From Hemibagrus wyckioides (taxonomy: Eukaryota > Chordata > Actinopteri > Siluriformes > Bagridae), in NCBI RefSeq assembly GCF_019097595.1, contig NC_080710.1, forward strand, positions 14,096,280-14,160,279: 64,000 nucleotides of DNA, in the 5' to 3' direction. The notes beneath the pieces were generated by a model that did not search any database, was not told the DNA's origin, and saw nothing but the letters and a program-made list of their open reading frames with translations. Position 1 is the first letter of the stretch; each line of letters begins with the position of its first letter. The translations under genes and the position numbers were made by a program. Positions 53,801-64,000 of this stretch are shown here, one piece after another.

Positions 53801-56800
53801 CAGACTGTGGTTCTGTGATTGGCGTAGGGACATTGGGAGGCTAGATATTTAGATGTCAGTCTGCTTCTTGTTTTATTTTGTTTTGCTCACACCTTTACTT
53901 TACTAAACATGTCATTATCTGTCATTTAAATATAGCACACTTTTTTAAGTTCTTCCATGTTGATGTGAACTTTCTAATAAGAGTAATTATAGTTTTTACT
54001 TTTTTTTTTTTACTGAATATTTATTTGGTACCTGTATGTCTTAGATTTCCAGAGCTCTTCCAGACATTCAGTGGTTTTAGAAAGGCTTTCCCTGAACTGT
54101 CCAGCTACTGTTACTGTGCTGATTCTCGAGGCAGAGAGCTTCCCAGCACTGGTGAGGCAAATCTGTATACATCAATGCAGTGGCACAACACTGAATCAGC
54201 TGCAAATTATTGATACTGTATGTTTGTGACAAATGTGGCCTCAATATGTGGGCAAATAGCAGATCATCATTCTTTTTTTTCTTTTTTTTTGTTTTGTTTT
54301 AATGTTTGACCTTTGGTCCCGTTGTGCGGTTAAAGGTATTTTATGTCAATATATTTTCCCTAATTTGTTGTATTTTTCCACTGTGCAGGACTGGAGCTAC
54401 TCCTGAGTGATGTATATGGTACAGCTTTCTCAAGCATGGATGTTGGACGCTCCTTCTCTCAGTCCAACATGTATCGAATTCTACAGAGGAGATATCTTGC
54501 TGTCCAGCTGGCCTTGACTGGACAATTTAGATGTGAGTTCAAATATATCAGACAGTATGTTAATGAATTGAAATTCCAGAGTGAGGTTAGTATGTAATAT
54601 TTAATTTAAAGTTGAAATTTGTGTCGGATTGTACATGAATAGCTTTTTAATAACAGTAATGTATGATGATGTAGGTCCAACTCCATGTGAAAGTGAACGA
54701 TCTGCAACTTCCCAAGCTGGTAGTGTCTTTGTGCCTTCATGTGATGCCCGAGGAAACTACTTACCAACCCAGTGCCAGTCTGGTGGGCAGTGCTGGTGTG
54801 TGGACTCTGATGGCAAGGAGATCTTTGGGACTCGACAGCACGGAGTTCCCAACTGTGGTGAGTTTTAAATAATAAATAGCCAGTTGTAACAATGCTGAGA
54901 TTTTAGCAGTTGTAATTTTTGTGACTGTAGCAAGCTATAAATGGGACATTTGATTAATCAGTCTTTACTCACTGTTGAATCCTTGGCAATGTTTAATATT
55001 AATGTTTAAAAGAACTTGCCCTTTAAAGTCATCATGGCACTGTGATAGTGGAGCAGTAAAAACTTGGCCAGCAGCTAAAGCTCTTTTTTGTTCTTAGTCA
55101 AAGCAACAGATGTTTAAATCATGAGCTGCATAATGAATAAAGAAAGAGCAACTGCAGTCACATTAGCATGGCCCAAGAGTTTTTGCTTGTGATCATAGTA
55201 TGTTTAAAAAGCTTTATTCTTCCCACATGCTGGATGTTTTGGATCTGAGCTGTTTTCTTGCATGTTTATGTAGGCGCAGGAGCAAAAGACTGTCGCTCTG
55301 AAAGGAGACAAGCACTCTCCAGGCTCTTTTATGGTCCAGCTGGATACTTCAGCCAGAATAATGTATTTTCAGTCTCTCTGGTGAACCCACAGAAAACCTT
55401 CTCTCCTCTTGTACCATGCAGCCTGGAATTCCAAGAGCTCCTTGCCAAATCCGGTCTTTCCGGATCCTTGCCTGAGTCAGAGAATTTGGATGTTGGGGAA
55501 ATTCTAGCTGAGATTGTTCAAGGATTGTTTCCCACAGGAGCTCTTGCTTTAAAGGCCCTGTCCCTTGCCACAAACCCAAAGAGACTTCAGGAGAACCTTT
55601 TTGGGGGCAAGATCTTAAGGAATGCGGGCAATTTTAACTTTACTGGTACAGTTGGTGGTAGAGGCACTTTGAGATTTAGTCAGATCTTCAGTCAGATTGG
55701 CTTGATCCAAAATGGTGAGGACTTGCTGCAGCTAGCCACGTTCTTCTCAGATGACTCTGTAAATGTAAATCTGGATCAGGAGATCTCAGATTCGTATGGC
55801 CGATTTGTAAACCTTAAGCGCAATAGAAACTTGATCAAGCTAATTGGCACAGTCCTGGAAAATGAACAGTTCTTTACAACAGTACAGCAGACAATTACCT
55901 TACTCAAAGCAGAAGATAACACCCAGCTAGGACCAATTTTCCAGGCAGTTTTTCAGGATGACATTTGCAATGTAACTGCTACCCCAGCATCTCTGTATGT
56001 GCCCCAGTGCACAGAAGATGGCCAGTATCAAGAGATCCAGTGCCGGGGTGCTGAATGTTGGTGTGTTGACTCTTCTGGGCTGGAGGTTATGGATTCGAGA
56101 TCTACTGGGTCCAGACCGAGATGCCCATCTCAGTGTGAGAAGGAGCGCAGAATGGCCATAGAAGTGAAATCCAGCAAGTCAGCAGGTTCGGAGGTGTTCA
56201 TTCCTAAATGCGAGAAAGACGGAGAGTATGTGCCATTGCAGTGCCTTGGGAAGAGCTGCTTTTGTATGGACCACACTGGAGCTAGACACAACATACTGAG
56301 CTCTGGAGGCTCTCTGCAGTGTGAGTAGTTACTCTGAATGAAAGCCATGACATATTTGATTATAGGGCAGGCATAACAGAACAGGGCATTTCATGTGTGG
56401 TAGCTTTAAGGGTAAACCCAAGAGAGAAGCTTTCATAGACATTGTAGACATCTGTGCACAAAGTGGTGCTGTTGGAGTACATTTTGCATGCAGGCAGCTC
56501 TTTTCACAGACTGCTATGAGGTGAAAAGGCATAATTATTACTTAGGTCAATCACCACTCTTACTCTCACAAGCTTAAACTGAATTTTAGACCATAAAAGA
56601 ACAGCTACTTAAATACTGAAATGCTTTGAAATGTGAATGTACTCCTACTACTACTATTACTACTACTACTACTACTACTATTACCACTACTACTACTCCT
56701 GTTGCACTACTGCTACTGCTGTGCCACTATATATTACTACTCCTGTTATACTGCTACTGCTGGTCACTGCTACTGTACTCTAATTACTACTACTGCTGCT

Positions 56801-59800
56801 GTGTACTACTGCTACTACTGCTCTACTACTACTAGCTCACCACTACATACTGCTCCCTAATTCTGCTGCTCTGCTATTGCCTACTGCTACTGTTACTACT
56901 GCTACTGCTCCTGTACTGCTGTGCTGCTACTATTGCCACTACTGCTACTCTGTGCTGCTGCTACTGCTACTGTTGTACCTGCTACTGCTACTGCTGCTAC
57001 TGCTATTGCTGCTATTGCCTACTGTACTACTGCTCCTTGCTGCCACTGCACTGCTCCTATCTACTGCTGCTGCTACTGTGCTGCTGTTAGCAACAAATAT
57101 GCTGCTGCTGTTGCTGCTGCTGCTCCTGTTGGCAGCAATAACAGCTGCTGGTGACACCTGCTGCTGCTCACTGTACTGCTGCTGCTGCTGTTGCCACTAC
57201 TGCTGCTCCTGTTGCTGCTGCTGCTGCTGCAACAATCAAGCAAAATATAGCTGCTGCTAAGCTAATATATGCGGCGCGACATGTTAACAAACAAGCATAA
57301 ATTGCTGGTTGCCACTAACTGCTATCCTGTTGCTAAGCTGCTTAACAAGCTATGCATAGCAACAGCTTAACCATATGGACAGGCTCCAGCAGCAGCAAGC
57401 AACAACGTTGTAGCAACAACTAAATCCTGTTGGCTTAAATAACGCTGCCTGATTGCTGGCTGCAAGCCTTAATCTCATGCTGGTTGCCACTGCAAGGCAA
57501 ACAACGGCAGCAACGTTTGTAGCAGCAACAACTAATCCTGTTGGCAACTAACTAATATGTCATGGTTGTAGCATGGCAACAAACTGTATGCATGTGCTGG
57601 CCTGCTGATTTGTATGCCAGCATTAATCATGTTGCCTTATCCAACTGCTGTTGGCGTGCATGAACAGCGTAGCAGCTGCTTAGCTGTTTGTCATGTTGGC
57701 GGCTGTATATGTTGCTGCTCCTATGAGCAGCATCTGCATGTTGCCTATGCGCCTTAAATGCAGCAGCCTTGCTGTTGGCTAACAACTAACAGCAATCATA
57801 TATGCTGCAGCTGCAAACAAGCTGCTGTTCAACACAGCAACGCTTGCATTGTGAAATAACTAGCAGCAGCTAGCAACCATGTTGTTAACGGCATGCTATG
57901 ACCATTGTCCGTTATAACAGCAACCCTTGCAACTAACACGCTGTTGAAGCTGCTGTGTTGGCACCCAACACTGGTTGTAGCTGCCGAGCAATGCAACAGT
58001 TGTAACAACAGCAAACAGCCGTCATGATTGTCATGCAACAATAGCAAATCATGACTGGAGCGACAACAGCATCTTCAATGCTGTTGTTTCGGCGACAATG
58101 CGTTCTGACAACAGCAGCATCTGTTTAGCCTTAACAACATAACCAGCGTTTGCAGTCTTAGCATTATGTTTAATAACCAGCAATACTCGATTTGTATTAA
58201 CAACAGCGCTGGTTGTCATGTTGTCATAATTTGCCCGACCGAGCAAGCCGCTGTTTCTTCTGTAACCAATATGATTGGCTGTAAACAACTAATCGCGGTT
58301 CAAATAACAACATATGTAGCAAAACCAATCAACAATATCTCTCACCTATTAATAACGCTGCAATAACAAATAACTGTTAACAAACAAGCATATCGCTCGT
58401 TTGGCATATTGCTACTCAACTGCTGCTGCTGGTGTTGCTGCTCAACATATAACTTTGCTATGTTAGCGGCTAACAGCTAACAGCAATCTCTAGCTATGCC
58501 TGTTAGCCATATATGTTAACATATAACAATCATGTGTAAACAATCATGTTGCTAGCAACAACGCTATAACAACAACTAATCTCTGCTGCTGCTGATATAT
58601 AATCTGTTGCTGTAAACAAACAAGCAATATCATGTCCTGTTAACAGCAGCTATTTAACTTAACAATCCTTATGTCATATTTAGCGGCAGCAACAACAGCT
58701 GGTTAGCTGAATAATATGTTAGCTAAACAGACTAACAACTGTTGCTGCTTAGCAACAATCGTCAATAGTGCGCAACAACAATCTTATGCTAACTGTAATG
58801 ATTTAACACCAGCAACAACCAACAACTAACCCAAGCAACCTTAATCATGATCTGATAAACAACCCAGCAGCAACAACCTGTCAACTGTCATGATTTGTAA
58901 CAACAGCATGATTTAGCAACCTTGGCATAGCAATCAGCTGCATCATGTTGGCATATGTTTAACAACAACAACAACCTGTTTGGCAACAACAATAAACCGT
59001 TGGCTAGACAATCATAGTAACGCTGTAGTGCGTTTGGCAACAACCGCAATGTGTGACGCTGCTGTAATAAATAATCGCCAGCAGCAGCAACTGTCATAGT
59101 TAGTAAGCAACAGCAACTAACAATCATGATTTGGCAACAACTGTAGCCTTGTCATGTTGCTTCTGCTGTTTAGCAATAATGTAACGGCAACGAACATGAT
59201 TTAGCAACTAACAACAATTTAGCCAGCTCTTAATCATGTAACGTAGTTGTCATAACAAGTATGGTATCAGCAAGCAACAACTTAACAACGGCAACTAATA
59301 ACCAATGTTGGCAACATAACAGTAGCAATCATGTTGAGCAATAACAAAAATAACATATAATCAATATGATTTAGCAACAACGTAATAATAACATAACGTT
59401 TGGCATAACCACTGTTGCTTAACAGCAACAACTCATAATGAGTTAAGCATCAATCTGTTGGCTGCTGTTGGCAACAATATGTTGTTACTGCTGCTAACTA
59501 ACAGCAAACCAGCATCATCGCTGTTACAGCTAGCAATATCCTGTTTAGCAATAAACAAATGTAATGCCCATGTATCCTGTTTAACAACAGCAACAATCTA
59601 TCTGCTTGCTGCTATGGCTGTAAACATATCTGATTTACGGCTGGCCTTGTTAACCAACGCAGTTTAACAATAACATGCAGCGTATCTAGTTTAAAACAGC
59701 GTAATAATGTTAGCAGCATAACAACCAAACAAACCATGCGCTGCTCACTGTTGAGCTTAACCTTATAACTGTTAGCAACGCTATAATTGGCAATCATGTT

Positions 59801-60618
59801 GGCAGCAGTCATGGTGCCAATCGCGCGGCGGTCATGGTTGCTGCGAATCAACATAGTTTGCGCTAATGCAACGATTAGCAGCAGCATGCTGATTTAGCAA
59901 GCAACGTAGCTTAATTCTGTTGCTGGCGCTGGCAGCAATGCTGCATCTGCAGCAACAGCAACATGTTGCAACAGCATCCGCCGGGTAACTAGCAGCAACG
60001 CTTGTCTGTTTATAGCGCTGTTGTGCCAGCAGCGCAATGTTCAGCAACAGCTGAACTGATTTGGCAGCAGAACAGCAGCAACGCGCAATCTCATGTTTGG
60101 CGCAACGGCAACAGCTGGTCAAGCTGTCACTGTTTAACAGCGCGATTGCTTCAGCTGCCAATGGTTGTAAGCAATAGCAGCTGTAGCAATCCGCCGATTT
60201 GCATGCCAGCGCTGGTTTGCTCTTAACCGTGCTGTTGCTCAGCGGCAAGCATGTTTAGCTGTAACCATGCCATTTGGCACTAATATAATTTACGGCTAAC
60301 AATGTTTAGCAACGCGCTGTCAATGTTTAATAATAATATTTGGCTGATTTGTGCAACAATCATGTTGAGCAACGCATGCAGTTACTAATAACTTAATATG
60401 TCCTGATTAGCGCAACAACAACTTAATCATGATCCTGGTTAACAACATAACAACTGCCACTACTCCTGTTGCTAGCTACTACTACTTAACTACTACTACT
60501 AACTAATATACTGCTTAACTAGCTGATATGGTTCGTGCTACTGCTATACACTGTTTCATTACTACTCCTATTACTACTACTACTACTACTACTACTACTA
60601 ATAATAATAATAATTCTT

Positions 60619-60679
<61 letters not shown>

Positions 60680-63600
60680 TAAACCTTTTCCAATGGTAAA
60701 GTTGGGAAATATTTTCCTATCAGAAAGGGTTGCAGATAGTATAGTATAAATCCTCCAAGTAGCTAAGAACACTGGGATAGCCCCAAATTTCTCTTATTTT
60801 GTCATTTTCTTTTATTTCCAGGTCCAACAATCTGCCAGATTACTGCAGCCCAGTATTTCCTGAACACAGTCAATTCCATTCTAGCCAGTCCTGCTTCAAT
60901 ATCACAACTTTCGGATGTCTACATCCCTCGCTGCACGTCAGATGGCAGCTGGCACCAGATTCAGTGTGATGGTCCTCCTGAACAAGCCTTTCTCTTCTAC
61001 AGTGAGTGGAGTCAAGTCAACAATGCTGGAAAGCAGCTCCCTCTGTCTGAACTCCTTAATATTCTGCAAGAATACAGAAGAAATACAGAAGCAATGGTAT
61101 CATTCAAGGGCTTCCTCTTTGCATTATTCCAGGCAAGACATCAGAAAGTATTTCCTTCTTTGGCCAGATTTGACACCTTTTCAGAACTTCCATCTGAATA
61201 TCTAGATGGGAATGATCAAACTATTTTTGGACAATCTATTTTCCTGAACCCTCTGTCCCTATGGAGACTTCTCAGAGGGGATACTCGCCAGTATCCAGGC
61301 CCACTGTCAGACTTCAGTGCTCCTTTGGGTCACTTTAACTTGCGCCAATGCTGGTGCGTTGACCAGAAAGGAGTCATGATACCTGGCTCCAAAGCTCCAG
61401 TGAACCAGGTTCCAAAATGTAAGCATCAAACATAAGTAGATACAACCAAGCACAAATTCATATTTTTCTTTACAAGTGCAACTAAAATCTTCATGCTTTA
61501 ATATTTTGCAGGTCCAGGGCCATGCTCTTTGGTGCAGGGTCAAAGTGAAAAGTTCTTAGCAGAGGTAGAGAGACTGATCTCTCTCTCTAATAGCTCTCAT
61601 CTGCCTGTGGGTTATAGCTTCCTCTTGGCAGAGAGTGTAAAGCTAAGCCCTGAAGAGCTGCAGCAGGCAATCACTTCTGGATTTCAGATTTCTGACATAC
61701 TGTTGAGTAACACAAACTCTGCCCTGCGCCTTGCAGCATACTCTAGTATGTAACTTGGCTTGGTTCCATCTCTATCCATATTCTAAACCAATTTAAATCA
61801 GTAAAATTATTATATGATACTTTATGCATATTACATTAAAGAATATATTAAGAGAAATCTAAATTCTCCCATTTAGTGCCTTATTTAGTAATAAAATTGA
61901 TTAGTAGCACCATAATAACACTGTATTTATGAACACTGCCAAGTTTGAAGGAAATATACATGGCATTTGAGTATGTTCAATCATTTCCCTTCACTACAGC
62001 TCTACAGTTTTACTGGCAGAGCAGCCTATTGACCAGTATAAGGGACAGGCAAAGTCTACTGTTTGGATATCAGCCATATAGCCCACAGTGTGATGCTTTT
62101 GGTCAGTGGTTGCCCAGTCAATGTTATCCAAGCACTGGTAAGACAAGTTTATTATTTATTATTTATCAAGTTTATCAATTATTGCTGTGCAAGTTGTTAT
62201 TATTCACAATCATTCTCTTTATGTGATTTCTAATCTTCCTAACGGGAGAATACAATATTCCTGTAATCTGCTATTAAGACATCAATGACAGATTTTTTTG
62301 AATTGCTAAAATGCACTGTTTAAAACTGAAGTCACATTATCAAAACTCTTCACACAGTCAGTAAAATAGAACCCAATGCTTTTCTTAGCCTCCACTGATT
62401 TCACACAAAATGCATTCAGTGACCACATCTTCCAAAATCCATAACTCATTTGGCATTCATACTCCACCACCTGCAAAACACTATACATTTGCAGCACATT
62501 TTTCAAATACTAATGTGTTAAAAACACATCCAAAAGAGCATGATGGCAAATTTTGTGCAGTTTGGTAGTAACCATATTGAAATATAGCTGTTTGCAATTT
62601 TAGCTGAAAGCACATGAAGGTGTCCTGTTTGTAATCTTGCTTCAGAAGGATCTTGTTTGGAAACATGGATCAAAGATGGCAGGTTGGTAGGGAAAAAGAA
62701 TGGCAGAGAGATGGATAATGATATATTTCTATTAAGATATAGAAAAAATTGTGGCTATTGAAGCAAGTTGCAGGTTATTTTTTTTTATTCATTCTTCTTG
62801 TTGTCCTTTGGCTGCTCCCTTTTTGGGGTCGCAACATCAGAGCATCCGATCCAGATATTTGATTTTGGCACGTTTTACTCCGGATGCCCTTCCTCACACA
62901 ACCTCTCATTTTATCTCGGCATTGACCCGACACTGTGAGTTAACTCCTCAATGATTGGGTTGGTTCTCTACCCAGGAAGTGAACCTGGGCCACAGTGGTG
63001 AGAGCATAGGATCCTGCCGATGGACCACTTCTTATTTGTTCTTGTTACAGTATATAAACTTTAGTACAGTACATAAAGTTAAAATGTGTAATTCCTATTA
63101 AATTTATATGAAAAATCATTCAAAGAACTCAAAAGTTCATCATTTACTGTATGAAATGTTCTCTGTTGTTAGTGTTTTTAATTCAGTGTGATATACATGA
63201 CAGTGTGTGCTTTCTGAGTGAGAACTGTTTCCAGCAATATGGTTGAATGAGATTATTTTAAGATGTTTGAAATGTTATGGAGTTTTAGACGAATTTTGGA
63301 GAAGAGAATAACTGTTTGGCCCTGATTCATGTTGCTAATACAGACCGTATGAAGAGTTTTGAAACAGTGGCTTCAGTATTTACTGATAGTTGTTAGCAAT
63401 TGAAAAAAAACCTGTAAAAGCATATATTATTTAATAAAAAGCAGTCTAAATCTGGATTAATGGATGCTTCAGCAGTGTATGATATTCCTGGCTGGATATT
63501 TTGCTTGTATCAGCTGTAGGAATCACATATGAACTTTTGATAGGAGTCGTTGTCATCTGTTCCCTGCAGGTCATTGTTGGTGTGTGGATGAAGATGGAAG

Positions 63601-63943
63601 TTACATTACTGGATCTCTTACTGCACGCTCCATACAGCCCCTACAGTGTAAATATGTCTTACTACTTTTGTGGTTAAAGATTTTTACAAGATTTACACAT
63701 TTCCACTGCTGAATTTCCTGCTGTTATCTGATTCAAATTTACTTAGTTTGACTTGGCTTTGCACTTGAAGGATGTTTATACATATCATTAATCTTATAAT
63801 CATCGCTATGGCTGTATAATGATGATTTTGTCACGTTGTTTTCAGGCCAAACTACATGCCAGAGGTCGCAATCTCAGTTCAGTATGTCTGTTTGGAGTAA
63901 GGCAACTGACATGACTGTTTCCTACAGACCATCTTGTGAGGAG
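50824..63943 (+). CDS. tg: Thyroglobulin, N-terminal 14 exons (continues beyond window)
   Basis: Secreted thyroid prohormone whose tyrosines become T4/T3. Exons: 50824-50890, 51505-51613, 51700-51794, 51993-52181, 52711-52870, 54045-54151, 54389-54532, 54675-54857, 55274-56320, 60822-61418, 61512-61745, 62000-62137, 63570-63647, 63846-63943; phases agree throughout (3246 nt, 1082 codons so far). Exon 1 is a signal peptide (MYLCYLLVLLSSSFSF). The mature N-terminus reads ISEYQLESQTGSQC, aligning with human FEYQ, whose Tyr5 is the main T4-forming site. Type-1 repeat cores: CWCVNGDG (exon 3), CWCVDLEG (4), CYCADSRG (6), CWCVDSDG (8), CWCVDSSG and CFCMDHTG (9), CWCVDQKG (10), CWCVDEDG (13). Exon 9 is the large exon, as in mammals. 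The cholinesterase-like C-terminal half is outside. The 14th exon's donor is provisional. Confidence 0.95.
51045..51462. mobile_element. Non-autonomous Tc1-derived element (family C) in tg intron 1
   Basis: The ends 'cttatggccaaatgtttgtg' and 'cgaacttttggccatatagt' are inverted to each other. The interior has pieces of Tc1 transposase in reverse ('cccaaaggtgttcac', 'gggttgaggtcagggctctg') with a large deletion. Confidence 0.75.
56640..57240. repeat. Degenerate (CTA/CTG)n triplet tract
   Basis: Starts as near-pure ACT/CTA units and grades into CTG/CTA/CTC mixtures rich in GCTGCTGCT. The plus strand is almost purine-free except G of CTG, so plus frames read poly-Leu, poly-Tyr or poly-Thr. It forms the left edge of the larger repeat field. 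Confidence 0.9.
57241..60440. repeat. Degenerate minisatellite-like field, unidentified
   Basis: About 3.2 kb with a restricted vocabulary. A recurring core resembles ATCATG or CCTG, then TT or ATTT, then GGC, AGC or AAC, then runs of AACAAC/AGCAAC. Examples: 'catgttggcagcagtcatg' near 59798, 'catgatttggcaacaact' near 59125, 'cctgtttggcaacaacaa' near 58974, 'cctgtttagcaataaac' near 59550. Spacing is irregular, roughly 25-60 bp. Homopolymers are very rare and self-complementary words (GCATGC, CATATG, GTTAAC, GCTAGC) are common. I cannot assign it to a known repeat class. Confidence 0.7.
60455..60680. repeat. Mixed triplet microsatellite: (CTA)n, (TAA)n, (TTC)n, (TTA)n
   Basis: Four successive pure triplet blocks, about 60571-60600 (CTA), 60601-60615 (TAA), 60615-60647 (TTC) and 60648-60680 (TTA). 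They form the right edge of the repeat field and mirror the triplet tract on the left edge. Confidence 0.95.
62785..63030. repeat. Dispersed fish repeat in tg intron 12
   Basis: Contains 'ctttggctgctccctttttg', 'ccggatgcccttcctcac' and 'aacctgggccacagtggtga', a series I recognise as a common interspersed repeat of fish genomes, probably SINE-like. Class not certain. Confidence 0.5.
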
Positions 63944-64000
63944 GTTTGTTTATTTTTACTTGGACATATTCTTTCCAACATGTATAAGTCATCCATTTAT

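Larger units (their letters stand above)
56321..60821. other. tg intron 9, filled with degenerate repeat sequence
   Basis: A 4.5-kb intron between the large exon 9 and exon 10. Unlike the other tg introns it is mostly repeat. Ordinary AT-rich intron sequence is found only at 56321-56635 and 60665-60821. All open frames inside follow the repeat composition and cross the repeat on both strands, so none is reported as a gene. Confidence 0.85.

Noticed and set aside
56633..57260. Plus-strand poly-Leu, poly-Thr and Cys-rich frames up to 127 aa
   Set aside because: Direct reading of CTA/CTG triplet repeats inside a tg intron; open in several frames at once.
59832..60248. 138-aa minus-strand open frame
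   Set aside because: It lies inside the degenerate repeat field, follows its word composition (Ala/Ser/Cys/Leu from GCA, AGC, TGC and CTG) and shows no domain.

Overview
This is a eukaryotic nuclear window: multi-exon genes with GT-AG introns, abundant Tc1-like DNA transposons, tRNA-derived SINEs and AC, TA and GATA microsatellites. Gene content and the repeat families point to a ray-finned fish (teleost). The style of the Tc1-derived repeats hints at an otophysan such as a catfish, but that is only an impression.

Layout. (1) 2-1982 (+): 3' end of gon4l, ending in its Myb/SANT-like domain. (2) 4170-8946 (+): complete 13-exon pdia3-like ER disulfide isomerase (492 aa). (3) 11374-16702 (+): complete 14-exon cct3, chaperonin TRiC/CCT gamma subunit (540 aa). 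(4) 20014-22258 (-): tmem79, four coding exons (413 aa). (5) 26612-26845 (-): a single-coding-exon cortexin, closest to CTXN3 (77 aa). (6) about 28.4-35.4 kb: gene-poor and repeat-rich, with a nest of transposons (GATA array > Tc1 foldback > LINE fragment > uninterrupted Tc1). (7) 35514-48093 (+): phf20l1, 23 coding exons (1103 aa). (8) 50824 to the right edge (+): the first 14 exons of tg, thyroglobulin, with signal peptide, a candidate hormone-forming tyrosine and the first type-1 repeats.

Exons were joined by hand using splice sites and reading phase. For the four complete multi-exon genes (pdia3, cct3, tmem79, phf20l1) the exon lengths add up to whole codons. The genes do not form one pathway; the interest is in synteny. 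gon4l-cct3-tmem79 corresponds to a human 1q22 block and phf20l1-tg to a human 8q24 block.

The strangest sequence is thyroglobulin intron 9 (56321-60821). About 4 kb of it is a degenerate repeat field, bounded on both sides by pure triplet repeats and built from a restricted vocabulary (CATG/CTG + TTGGC/TTAGC + AAC runs). It has no coding logic and matches nothing I recognise.
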